From assembly GCF_023115425.1 (NCBI RefSeq), contig NZ_CP096032.1, forward strand, positions 2,170,001 to 2,234,000: DNA of 64,000 bases, in the 5' to 3' direction. The DNA comes from Synechococcus sp. A10-1-5-1 (GTDB lineage Bacteria; Cyanobacteriota; Cyanobacteriia; PCC-6307; Cyanobiaceae). Shown here one piece after another: positions 17,796 through 25,566 of this stretch (the first letter of the stretch is position 1; each line of letters opens with the position of its first letter). Below the pieces are notes generated by a model, which worked only from the letters and a program-made list of their open reading frames with translations, was not told where the DNA came from and did no database searches. Made by a program: the position numbers and the translations under genes.

Positions 17796-18163
17796 TTTTC
17801 AAACGGTAGAAAGCCTTTTGCCCTCAATGCCGCGCGTAAATGTGGCTCGGTGGTGTTACGAAACGGGTTTGGCTCAACTCCCCACTGCAACTCGCCGCCT
17901 TCGTAAACGGTGACTCCATTTGGGAGGTTTCGCACAGCCGTGTTCGTACGAATCCATCGACCAGAAAAACCACCTCGTTCCACCCAGTTAGACCAAAGAC
18001 GATCGCAGATCTTGCTGCGGTCAATACCTCCATCAATGTCCATGAGTTCCTCAAGAACCTCCAGGGGTAGGTCCTGAGGAGCACGGTGCGCCGAGACAAA
18101 AACATGTCGACCGTTGATGGTGATCTTTGATGGTTGAGCGAAGCGGTTCTTCTTTCGCGTCAT
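17792..18163 (-). CDS. Hypothetical satellite protein
   Basis: 123 residues, no family recognised. A basic start (MTRKKNRFAQPSKITING), a helical acidic middle (LEVLEELMDIDGGIDRSKI) and a C-terminal part with NTTEPHLRAALRAKGFLP. The middle could be a small DNA-binding fold. It is the first gene of the tightly coupled run that ends with the ATPase (overlaps of 4-8 nt throughout), 136 nt downstream of the integrase stop. Confidence 0.5.
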   Translation of the reverse strand: MTRKKNRFAQPSKITINGRHVFVSAHRAPQDLPLEVLEELMDIDGGIDRSKICDRLWSNWVERGGFSGRWIRTNTAVRNLPNGVTVYEGGELQWGVEPNPFRNTTEPHLRAALRAKGFLPFEK

Positions 18164-18299
18164 CAGGGAAAGGCAATTGAACCGTTGAATCTCCCGTTAG
18201 ACCGCCGAGGTGGAATCGGTACTGCCTAAGGCAGGAGTGGTGCCACAAGGACTAGCCACTCGCAACTTACTAAAAGCATACAAGGAATGGCGTGACCTG

Positions 18300-19574
18300 C
18301 TAGTTCCTGGCGCGACTTCTGGCTTTTTCAAAGGCCGACGCAGCTCCACTCTCAGTCGCCCAGGGGTAACTGCGGCAATGCGTTTCAAGGCTGTGTCCCA
18401 TAGCAAGAGCCATTGCACCGCTGTCGATTCCAAGCTGATGACCACGCACTGAAAAGCTATGCCTAAAGCTGTAGACACTGACCCGTTCGTTATTCACCTC
18501 GACCTGTCTACGTATATCTTTCCAGCCATCCCTGCGGCTCAAATAGGTCTTGATTGCTTCGGCTACACCATTGCTTGACGAAAGCGGCGGCAGATCAATC
18601 TCGCCTGCTTTCCAGCGCTGCATCAGATCCCATTGCTGCACCTCACCTGAATCAGCTCGAAGAGGTAGCGGTTCCAAACGGCGAGGCTTGGTGACCCCAC
18701 CTCCAGCTCGCTTCTCGTAGCTGCACCACCAATACGGCTCACCGGTCTTGCGATCGGTTTTGACGCTGAGGTGGAGCAACTCAATCGGGCGCAGTCCCAG
18801 CTCAGCGAGAAGACGAATGGCATCAGCCCAGCGACGCCCCGGTGCGTCATCAGGAAATGAGGCCAGCAAATCGATGATCTGCTGATCAGTGATCGGATCA
18901 ACCTTTTGGCTTTGGGCGTCGGCTGGCTTACGGCCGATGTGGTCCTTGAGGTCGATAGGGGGCTGCCAGATCGCGGGGAACTGCTCTCTGGCGACGCAGT
19001 AGCGGAGGAACTGGCAGAGGTTTCGCGCCCGCTCCTGCCTGGTGCGGCTACCGGAAGCCCATGAGCGAATGCAGCGATCAATCAGCTCTGCAGGGCTGGT
19101 GGGCTGATCATTCCCCGTTAGGAGCGCCACTGCATCACCAAGCACCGGGACGTACTTGGCTTCCCAGGTAGCTGGCTTGATGACCGTGCCATGCAGGAGC
19201 TTCTGATCCTTGAAGCGCTCTACAGCCCCGCTCCAATCGAGCTGCTCAATCAGCTTTGGCGCCTTGCCTGCAGCGACCTGTGCGGCCTGCTTGAGGGAGT
19301 AGCCCTCCGAGGCGACGAGCTTGTAGATGTTGCGAACTCTTACATAAGCATCTCCCGCGTCGTTTGCCGACCAGGCAAACGGCAGGGTTACTGACTGACT
19401 TGGAGTGCTGTCGGAGCGGACCTTGAGACGCACTCGACCACGGGCTTCCTCCACTGTCCAACCACGGGCAAGCGCTCTCGCCTGCTGGCGCAGGGAAGTA
19501 GCCCAAGCCTCGGAATGGACAACCTCGGGCACAAGCGTGGGCAAGACGTGGGCAAAACCTACTGAAATGGGCAC
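18300..19574 (-). CDS. Tyrosine-recombinase integrase (tRNA-Pro site)
   Basis: A 424-residue phage-type integrase. The N-terminal half holds an arm/core-binding SAM-like domain (YVRVRNIYKLVASEGYSLKQ). The catalytic half has the first Arg in AELGLRPIELLHLS (about 260), SVYSFRHSFSVRGHQLG (about 375), the MGHS His (about 391) and the Tyr in HCRSYPWA (about 400). The usual His of the HxLR box is Ser, a known variation. The start is GTG 19574. It lies 70 nt from att copy 2, as in integrative elements, and presumably catalyses exchange between the tRNA-Pro repeats. Confidence 0.93.
   Translation of the reverse strand: MPISVGFAHVLPTLVPEVVHSEAWATSLRQQARALARGWTVEEARGRVRLKVRSDSTPSQSVTLPFAWSANDAGDAYVRVRNIYKLVASEGYSLKQAAQVAAGKAPKLIEQLDWSGAVERFKDQKLLHGTVIKPATWEAKYVPVLGDAVALLTGNDQPTSPAELIDRCIRSWASGSRTRQERARNLCQFLRYCVAREQFPAIWQPPIDLKDHIGRKPADAQSQKVDPITDQQIIDLLASFPDDAPGRRWADAIRLLAELGLRPIELLHLSVKTDRKTGEPYWWCSYEKRAGGGVTKPRRLEPLPLRADSGEVQQWDLMQRWKAGEIDLPPLSSSNGVAEAIKTYLSRRDGWKDIRRQVEVNNERVSVYSFRHSFSVRGHQLGIDSGAMALAMGHSLETHCRSYPWATESGAASAFEKARSRARN
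19534..19558. promoter_or_regulatory. Tandem GTGGGCAA repeats near the integrase start (arm-type site candidate)
   Basis: Direct repeats of the form CGTGGGCAAGA and CGTGGGCAAAA lie within the first codons of the integrase. Similar pairs lie beside each tRNA-Pro att copy (10386, 19722, 21543) and at 39611-39632, where no integrase remains. Confidence 0.4.
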
Positions 19575-19646
19575 GACAAGACAAGGCAGAGCAGGTCAGA
19601 GTCCCTGCTATGACCTGGGTTCCCGCTTAGAAGCCACATGTCTCGA

Positions 19647-19699
19647 GTGCTTTGGGAGCACTAGGTCGCAGGTTCGGCTCCTGTCGCCCCGATTGATTT
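19647..19699. repeat. tRNA-Pro att copy 2 (junction of the two elements)
   Basis: Same 3' tRNA-Pro block as at 10312, with changes in the T loop (TTCGGCT for TTCGAAT). No 5' half of a tRNA is present. It lies 72 nt upstream of the integrase start and is followed by a TGTGCGCAAG-type tandem repeat (19722-19742) and an R1 unit. Confidence 0.85.
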
Positions 19700-19864
19700 G
19701 AGAGCTAGTGCCCGGTTCGCTTGTGCGCAAGATGCGCGCAAGTGGTCAAGACGCGCTCGAAGGCGAGCAGCTGGATCGCAACCAACCCCTAATGCGCCGT
19801 TGCGCGCTTGAACGGCCACGGACACACTGAACTTCGTGCATCTCACGAATCTGGCTGGTCCTTG

Positions 19865-20045
19865 CCTCCAGGCTCGTCCTAGTGGATGCGCCACCCCCTT
19901 GCACTGATGGCAGCACCAAGGCCATAACCGCTGAGGACACGGTCCGAGAGAACCCCGTGATCCGTGACGGGGTAGTTCCAAGCTTCCCCAATAACTCCCC
20001 CATCGCGCGCTCTGCTCCTGCCCGCTGGGGGTTTGTTGTGAGTGC
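19865..20045. repeat. Dispersed repeat R1, copy 2
   Basis: The 634-nt gap between the integrase and the DUF4239 gene contains att copy 2 and this R1 unit, nearly identical to 10505-10690 over its central 130 nt. It ends with a CTGGGGGTTTGTTGTG segment that also recurs at 33983 and 26960. No intact gene seen. Confidence 0.55.
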
Positions 20046-20208
20046 CACGGGCGCAGAACACCCTCGAATGCAACGGATGAAAAGGGAGTTGATGACCAGC
20101 GGCCTCAAGCTCGCCATCGTTGGAGCTGATGCGGCTGAGCCGATGGACTTGACAACTCAGACCTGCACCAAATATCGGGCCTGAGGCCGGATCCATCAGA
20201 CCCGAATA

Positions 20209-20994
20209 ATGCTGTATTCCCTACCGAACTTCGCTCTTGGACCCATCCTCCTGGCGGTGTTCGTCAGCACGACCCTGGGAGTCGCCGCCTACATAATTGT
20301 CTTCAAGATCAGGCTGTTCGATCACCTGATCAATAAGCCACTGGTTCCTCCCTTCATCGTTATACCCATCAGCGTCCTGGCGCTGCTGTTGGCGTTCATG
20401 GCGTCATCCGCTTGGCAGAACAGGACAACAGCAATATCAGCTTTGCAAAGCGAAGCGATAGCGCTCAACCGGTTGGGCATCATCGCGGCCACTTCCCCTG
20501 CCCTGGCGCGCGAGCTGAAGGGAGATCTTTCCTCCTACATCCACCTGTTGGAGCGAGGTGAATGGGGCAATGCTTACAACATGAGGCGTCAGCAAGAGGT
20601 TGACCAAATCCTATCCAACCTCTACAAGCGCGCCTGGATGATCGACGCTGGCGCCTGCACCGCGCAGGAGGCCGGATCCCAGTGCACCACCAAAGCCATG
20701 GCGGCTGAGATCCTGACAGAAATCAAGCAGCTCGAAGCAGCTCGGGAGCAACGCCTCTCGATCGGCAGGCAGTCGAACTTGAGCCATGGGAAAAAGTGGG
20801 CCATTATCTATCTACTAACCCTGGTATCCAATATCACGATTGGGGCCGTACATCGTGCTTATCGACAAACAGCCATCACCGCAATCGTGCTCTGGTGCCT
20901 ATGCACAGCACTAGTCTTTTCCATGATTAAGCTGTACATTCACCCCTACAAGGGATTCGATCCAATCACTCCTGATCTCAGCAGACTGAGCTGA
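20209..20994 (+). CDS. DUF4239 (bestrophin-like) membrane protein
   Basis: A 261-residue membrane protein with two N-terminal spans (LAVFVSTTLGVAAYIIVF; FIVIPISVLALLLAFMAS) and two near the C-terminus (AIIYLLTLVSNITIGAV; AIVLWCLCTALVFSMIKLY). A soluble helical part between carries SSAWQNRTTAISALQSEAIAL, typical of DUF4239 proteins, which resemble bestrophin channels. Function in cyanobacteria unknown. It is the only intact gene between att copies 2 and 3, so it is cargo of the decayed second element. Confidence 0.65.
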   Translation: MLYSLPNFALGPILLAVFVSTTLGVAAYIIVFKIRLFDHLINKPLVPPFIVIPISVLALLLAFMASSAWQNRTTAISALQSEAIALNRLGIIAATSPALARELKGDLSSYIHLLERGEWGNAYNMRRQQEVDQILSNLYKRAWMIDAGACTAQEAGSQCTTKAMAAEILTEIKQLEAAREQRLSIGRQSNLSHGKKWAIIYLLTLVSNITIGAVHRAYRQTAITAIVLWCLCTALVFSMIKLYIHPYKGFDPITPDLSRLS

Positions 20995-21007
20995 TTCTGC
21001 TAACCCT

Positions 21008-21400
21008 TCACGTCGCCCCATGCATAGCCTTCTCCCACATCCTGGATGCCCAGTCGAGCTGATCAATCAGCTTTGGCGCCTTGCCTGCAGCGACCTCTGC
21101 GGCCTGCTTGAGGGAGTAGCCCTCCGAGGCGACGAGCTTGTAGATGTTGCGAACGCGGGTAAGAGCGTCGCCGACGCTGCCCTCAGCCCAATCGAATGGG
21201 AGCACGACTGACTAACGGGAGACCCCTTTAGCTCTCACCTCCAATCGGATTGCGCCGCGATGCTCGCGGACACTCCAGCCTTCAGCCGTAGAGGAGCGAA
21301 CGCTCGTACGTAGCCCCTCTGCCCATTTTTCGGCAAATCGAATGGCTGGCACAGAGTGTGCGCAAGTTGCGCGCATGTATAGCCAAACCCGACCGGGCAA
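21008..21400 (-). pseudogene. Truncated second tyrosine integrase
   Basis: Only the N-terminal 130 residues of an integrase related to 18300-19574 remain (TRVRNIYKLVASEGYSLKQ, AAGKAPKLIDQLDW). There is an in-frame TAG at 21212-21214, after RAKGVSR, and the homology stops abruptly after QLDW, so the catalytic domain is lost. It lies 68 nt from att copy 3, the same arrangement as the intact integrase and att copy 2. Confidence 0.85.
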
Positions 21401-21467
21401 GGCAAGCCAAATTCGGCCATAAGGCTTGCTATGACTGAAGAAGTCAATCAGCCACCGACTACATCGG

Positions 21468-21516
21468 GTGCTTTGGGAGCACTAGGTCGCAGATTCGAAT
21501 CCTGTCGCCCCGATTG
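21468..21516. repeat. tRNA-Pro att copy 3
   Basis: Third copy of the tRNA-Pro 3' block, from GTGCTTTGGGAGCAC to GCCCCGATTGA, with one T-stem change (GCAGA for GCAGG). A GGCACGCAAA tandem pair follows at 21543-21563, as beside copy 1. Confidence 0.85.
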
Positions 21517-21714
21517 AGATTTCAGGGGATGCCCTCAAGCAGGGCACGCAAATCGCACGCAAACCGCTCAGGGGGCTGCTACACCTCCACAACCTCTTCC
21601 GCCTCAGCCCATCATTGAGCCGAATGGGCACGGAAAACGGAGCCTGAGCGCCAGCGATCACACGGCCCCGGCAGCCGACCCAAGCCTTTGGCCCTAAGCA
21701 AAGGCTTGGTGCCC

Positions 21715-21945
21715 CTAGTGACTCAACATCCCAGCTCGATCCAACTGGTCCCCATGAAGCTCAAGCCAGTGGCAAGCCAAGTTCGAGAGCGAACGACCCT
21801 GAACATCGCTCTGCTTGAGCATCCGCTCATAGAGCGCCCAAGGCACGGTGATGGTCATGCGCTGCGGCTTGCGGATGGCCAGCTCATAGCGACGAGGGGC
21901 CTGCACTGCGGTGGAGGAGATGGCGAGACGAGGGTCCTGGGGCAT
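21715..21945 (-). CDS. Ribbon-helix-helix (CopG/Arc-type) DNA-binding protein
   Basis: A 76-residue protein from the ATG at 21945. The C-terminal 50 residues have the ribbon-helix-helix pattern (PQRMTITVPWALYERMLKQ, then GRSLSNLACHWLE) of CopG/Arc-type repressors. The N-terminal 25 residues are probably disordered. Small RHH proteins of this kind are common in marine Synechococcus genomes. No partner toxin gene is visible beside it. An in-frame Met at 22035 would add 30 hydrophobic residues and is less likely. Confidence 0.7.
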   Translation of the reverse strand: MPQDPRLAISSTAVQAPRRYELAIRKPQRMTITVPWALYERMLKQSDVQGRSLSNLACHWLELHGDQLDRAGMLSH

Positions 21946-22229
21946 GCCGAGTGAATGGAATATGAGGAAATTCTTAAGGGCTACAAGTCCTTTGATCAAC
22001 CCTTTTTCGAAGCGGAGACATAACCGAAAAGCCAATGAGACACTGCAATTGCTATCGCGCCGCCGTTAAGCCTGTAGCGAAACTGTAGTCATATCCAGAA
22101 GCTTGCAAAAAGCGCATCACCGAAAGTGCTGCACGCCGCCGCGGACTTACCGCAACAGCTGTCTCATGAGACTCAGGTGTAACTGCCTTATGTCTGTGGG
22201 GGATTCCCAGGTTTGGCGGCTCAGGGCTA

Positions 22230-22424
22230 TCAGCTCATGAGGATGTAGCCCGCCCGCAGGCCATTGAGCGCCGCAACCAGTGCCACGGCCCAGATCAGGG
22301 CAATGAACCAGCCCTTTTGGGCTTGGTCTTGAGCCCCCTTCCACATCGCCCCATAGATGCTCAAGGCGATGAAGACAGCGATCAGCTCAATGAGCCAGAG
22401 CAGGGGGTCAACAAGGATAGACAT
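22230..22424 (-). CDS. Small two-span membrane protein
   Basis: 64 residues with two hydrophobic segments (LLWLIELIAVFIALSIYGA and FIALIWAVALVAALNGL) joined by a short charged loop. Function unknown. Neighbouring sequence 21946-22229 and 22437-22662 has no convincing gene; the latter includes an R2 repeat unit (22540-22600). Confidence 0.6.
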   Translation of the reverse strand: MSILVDPLLWLIELIAVFIALSIYGAMWKGAQDQAQKGWFIALIWAVALVAALNGLRAGYILMS

Positions 22425-22662
22425 CCCTTACCTCGTGGAGCCGGTACCTATCCAATCGCTCCAACTTCTAATCCCGATATCCCCTTTTGGGATCAGGCTC
22501 ACTCATTGGATGGGGTACACCTCCAGCCCCAACTAGGCCATAACCGAGCTGGAGGCGCACTGAAGACAGCGCAGTCCGAGCGGGATGCGGCTCCACGACC
22601 CACCTCACACTCTTGCCTTCCATCTGCAAGAGAGCTAGGCCAGGGTTAGTCACTTAATTGGT

Positions 22663-22836
22663 ATGCCTGCCGTTCTGACGAAGTGCGCCTGCCCCAAGTG
22701 CAAATGCGAGGTGCCTCAGGTTGGAGCTGTTGTAAGCAACGGCCTCAGCTACTGCTCTGAAGCATGTGCTTCTGGGCATCCCAACTATGAGCCTTGTCAT
22801 CCGACCGGCGCTTGCGGATGCGATTGCGCTACCTAG
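22663..22836 (+). CDS. smtA: Metallothionein, SmtA/BmtA type
   Basis: A 57-residue bacterial metallothionein that binds zinc and cadmium in a Cys/His cluster. The pattern is clear: KCACPKCKCEV, then YCSEACASGHPNYEPCHPTG and CGCDC, giving nine Cys and two His as in cyanobacterial SmtA. The usual divergent SmtB repressor gene is not visible nearby. It lies among repeats in the island and its last 8 nt overlap the convergent membrane gene 22829-23011. Probably a mobile metal-resistance gene. Confidence 0.93.
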   Translation: MPAVLTKCACPKCKCEVPQVGAVVSNGLSYCSEACASGHPNYEPCHPTGACGCDCAT

Positions 22837-23011
22837 ACGTCTTGGAACCTTGGACCAATGAGGCAATCAAGGCCATAACCATCAAGAACACGGCCGAGAG
22901 ACCCCCGTGATCCAAGTCAGTGGTGTGGCCATACGCCCCCAACAACCCCCCCGCTACTGAGCCGTGGAGCGGGGTGGTGTTTTGGCCGCCAATAAAAATC
23001 CCTTTGCCCAC
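22829..23011 (-). CDS. Small membrane protein, the one intact copy of the R1 family
   Basis: 60 residues from GTG 23011: a Gly-rich segment (GSVAGGLLGAYG) and one membrane span (AVFLMVMALIASLVQ) after DHGGLS. The nucleotide sequence is homologous to the R1 repeats scattered through the island, which carry a one-base insertion after CTCTCGG and so cannot encode the span in frame. Function unknown. The 3' end overlaps the metallothionein gene tail to tail. Confidence 0.55.
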   Translation of the reverse strand: MGKGIFIGGQNTTPLHGSVAGGLLGAYGHTTDLDHGGLSAVFLMVMALIASLVQGSKTSR

Positions 23012-23746
23012 AGGAAAGTTTCAGAGGGAATGATCATCTGGCCCCTCCTTTCGGAGTTGTTGCCACTCAACAGCAACCCAGTGGATTGGGGATAGCCCCG
23101 AATGGGTTCAACTGAGATCCGGCACGCTCTTGAGTTTGGGAGTGCCTGACGAGGGGAATGCTCATCGGAACATCGGAACCTCGGAACGGCCTGCCCCTCA
23201 AGGCATGCTGCCCTCACTATCGGAGGTTCGCCCTCGAAAGGCAATGCGTATAAAGCCTGATTGCCCTCTGCTCAATTCAGGCCGATGGTGGGGTCATCGA
23301 TCTCGGAGGCGTGAATGAACGACACTCCACCGGAGAAGACAGCAGAAGCAGCCTGACCTTTTCAAGCACCTGCTCCACAGGTTCTCTCAACCACCCACGG
23401 GTTTGCCCTAAGTCCCAGCACTATCAAGCTGGGGGGCGCTCTATTTGGAGTCAGAAGGCCCGCCACATGGAACCATGGCCCCATCTGCTTGAGAGGCCCG
23501 ATACTTCGCCCTCGCCTTGAATGGCATGCGACTTGGCCCTGAAAGGGGTGTCGGAAGCGAGGAATAAGAGAGGTCACCTCACTCCAGTCGTAGGTGGGCT
23601 GGCCTCTCCACCCAAAGGTTTTTCACGCACTTGAGGAATGAGAGAACGAGCGGAGGTGGTCTTCTCTCCCGCCAAAGTGCAGACAGTCTGTTGCAGCCCA
23701 TATTGATGCTCTTCACCAGATATGAGTTCTTGGAGGACCTAGGGCT
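23012..23746. other. Gene-poor stretch
   Basis: No convincing gene is seen over 735 nt. There are short open stretches without family resemblance. The segment around 23290-23340 (TCGGAGGCGTGAATG, then ACGACACTCCACC) resembles part of the duplicated D1 repeats at 27.1 and 34.1 kb. Confidence 0.4.
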
Positions 23747-24109
23747 ATGGGACTTGCTCAAGAGAACTGCATCCCTTGTCGCGATGGTGGTCCAACTCTT
23801 GATGATCGTCAAACTTCAGAGCTTTTGGGTGGCCTAAAGAATTGGAGAGTCACAGACAGTCATCATCTCCAGAAACACTTGAGCTTTGCCGATTTTCAGT
23901 CGGCATTGGATTGGGTGAATGCTGCCGGAGCCTTATGCGAGCAACAGGGTCATCATGCAGATTTTTCAGTTGGATGGGGCTATGTCGACATTGAGCTTTT
24001 TACACATAAGGCATCAGGCTTGACTCGATCCGACTTTGTCCTGGCCGCTAAATTTGATCGAATCGGCGCCAAGGCGCCTTACGAGGAATACGCCCATCAA
24101 AGCCCCTGA
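23747..24109 (+). CDS. Pterin-4a-carbinolamine dehydratase
   Basis: A 120-residue enzyme that dehydrates 4a-hydroxytetrahydrobiopterin, recycling the pterin cofactor; in bacteria it may serve other pterins. The family pattern is clear: CIPCRDGGPTLDD at the start, then NWRVTDSHHLQKHLSFADF, the catalytic-type QQGHHADFSVGWGYVDIEL, and THKASGLTRSDFVLAAKFD. Length is normal. Island codon use looks more AT-rich here than in the core. A core copy may exist elsewhere in the genome. Confidence 0.9.
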   Translation: MGLAQENCIPCRDGGPTLDDRQTSELLGGLKNWRVTDSHHLQKHLSFADFQSALDWVNAAGALCEQQGHHADFSVGWGYVDIELFTHKASGLTRSDFVLAAKFDRIGAKAPYEEYAHQSP

Positions 24110-24184
24110 GAGCCGTATTGAGTGTCATTCTTACATTTAAGTTGCTCCAGCTGTGGTTGCATACCGCAATTGAAGAGGGCTATA

Positions 24185-24400
24185 ATGGAAGTTGCTGAAG
24201 AGAGTATGAATAGCCAAGAGGGAATCCTGCGCTTTGGCGATGGGACATCAATCGAGTCTGTCGGTAGTTGTCGCTATCGCGTTTGTGATCCTCGGCAAAG
24301 GTGCGTAGTGGTAGACGGGCTATGGCGCGCCTATGACGCAATGCATAGGCGGACCCCTGAAGGTGTTCCGGATTGCGGAACGATTAATTCTGCGTGGTAA
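24185..24400 (+). CDS. Small hypothetical protein
   Basis: 71 residues from the ATG at 24185. It contains GSCRYRVCDPRQRCVVVDG, reminiscent of the YRVIDPDQ segment of the protein at 40159-40392. No family named. A TATAAT hexamer overlaps the start region, so the position of the promoter and start is unclear. An upstream in-frame Met (24122) is possible. Confidence 0.4.
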   Translation: MEVAEESMNSQEGILRFGDGTSIESVGSCRYRVCDPRQRCVVVDGLWRAYDAMHRRTPEGVPDCGTINSAW

Positions 24401-24440
24401 TAAACTGCGCATCGCAAGCAGAGTTAGAGAGAGTAGCCAA

Positions 24441-24674
24441 ATGATGGGTCTAGCGGGTTTTCTCGGAGCCGCCCTAATTGTTTATGGCTTTTATCGTGTC
24501 TTTTACCGTGGCGGTATATGGAGGAAGCTTGCATGCGTAGCAATTGGCGCCTTCCTCCTCGTGCTAGCCGGGTCCAATCAGTTGATGTATGTTGCCTGGT
24601 TTCTGGCTCTGAGTGCAACATTGTTTATGGCGATTCATGCTTATAAAGACAAGCCAGGCTGGCGAGGTGACTAG
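24441..24674 (+). CDS. Small membrane protein
   Basis: 77 residues with two hydrophobic segments (GLAGFLGAALIVYGFYRVF; LACVAIGAFLLVLAG) and a third weaker one before a basic tail (YKDKPGWRGD). Unknown function. The start at MMGLAG is chosen because the preceding 36 codons lack protein character and overlap the upstream gene. Confidence 0.45.
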   Translation: MMGLAGFLGAALIVYGFYRVFYRGGIWRKLACVAIGAFLLVLAGSNQLMYVAWFLALSATLFMAIHAYKDKPGWRGD

Positions 24675-24969
24675 CTTGGCCTTGGTTAGAGTGTTTCGGT
24701 GGAAGGTCAGGAGGGAAAGAAACTATGCGTCAAATGTGGAGAAGTGCTCTCTTCGCTGCGAGGTTTTGCATGTTGATCAATTGATTTCTTCACTTTCTTA
24801 GAAGTCATTCTCTGTGATCCACTCTTTGTCTGCAGCCCTAACTTGTGTTGACCCTCAAAGTGAATTCAGTCGATTTGGCTTGAATGTCAAGATCCAGGAA
24901 CAGATTAGTCAGATTAGTTCGCCAGAATGCTGTGATCTAGCTAGAACAAGAGTGAGTGGTTGCTCGGCA

Positions 24970-25461
24970 ATGCGATTGCATTTTGTTCCGATTCATATCT
25001 TCCGAGAAACACCTTCAGTGGCATTTTTTGACGCGGGTATCGCTGGGGCAAATGGCGTTGACGTGGTTGCCCATCGTGGCTCAGCAATATCCCCGCCCAA
25101 TGACGAAGATTTTGAGCAGTATTACGTACATCAGCACCAGGTCGATCACAACCTGGTTCTTCAGGGTGGTAGGACTTATACCCTGCTTAATCCCGATTGG
25201 CCCCAACCCCATCACGTCATCCACCTTCAACGGGTGATGGGGGCCCTTCAGATCCCGATTGGGACTTATCACCGTTCCATCTCTGGGGAGGAGGGAAGTC
25301 TTGTCCTGAACCAGTCCTTCCGTGATGACGACTTCGACTATTCCGCCGAATTTATTCCTGTGTCCCTTCGGGCTCGTGCTGATCTTCAGCTGTTACGAAA
25401 AGTCCGGCCTTGGATCTGGAGCTGGAAAGACGGCCATATCCAACGAAGTCACAAGCCCTGA
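24970..25461 (+). CDS. Cupin-like conserved hypothetical protein
   Basis: 163 residues from Met 24970. The stretch YYVHQHQVDHNLVLQGGRTY, followed by LLNPDWPQPHHVIHLQR and GALQIPIGTYHRSISGEEGS, has the His-rich, Gly-spaced look of a cupin barrel. Such proteins occur in picocyanobacteria. No enzyme activity can be assigned. The frame is open upstream to 24814 without recognisable sequence, so the start is uncertain. Confidence 0.6.
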   Translation: MRLHFVPIHIFRETPSVAFFDAGIAGANGVDVVAHRGSAISPPNDEDFEQYYVHQHQVDHNLVLQGGRTYTLLNPDWPQPHHVIHLQRVMGALQIPIGTYHRSISGEEGSLVLNQSFRDDDFDYSAEFIPVSLRARADLQLLRKVRPWIWSWKDGHIQRSHKP

Positions 25462-25566
25462 ACGAGGGATGTGCAAGTTTTACTAGAGGGTTCATGATCA
25501 TGTCTTATCGAGACAACGATTAGACGCTGTGAGTCTTCAAATAAGCCATCATTTTTAGCCGTTCGG

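Noticed and set aside
17553-18163. Toxin-antitoxin pair in the satellite
   Set aside because: Gene sizes and overlap would fit, but neither protein shows a toxin or antitoxin motif; the HTH protein fits an excisionase-like regulator better.
19647-19693. Second tRNA-Pro gene
   Set aside because: Only the 3' half is present, with an altered T loop; no acceptor or D arm upstream.
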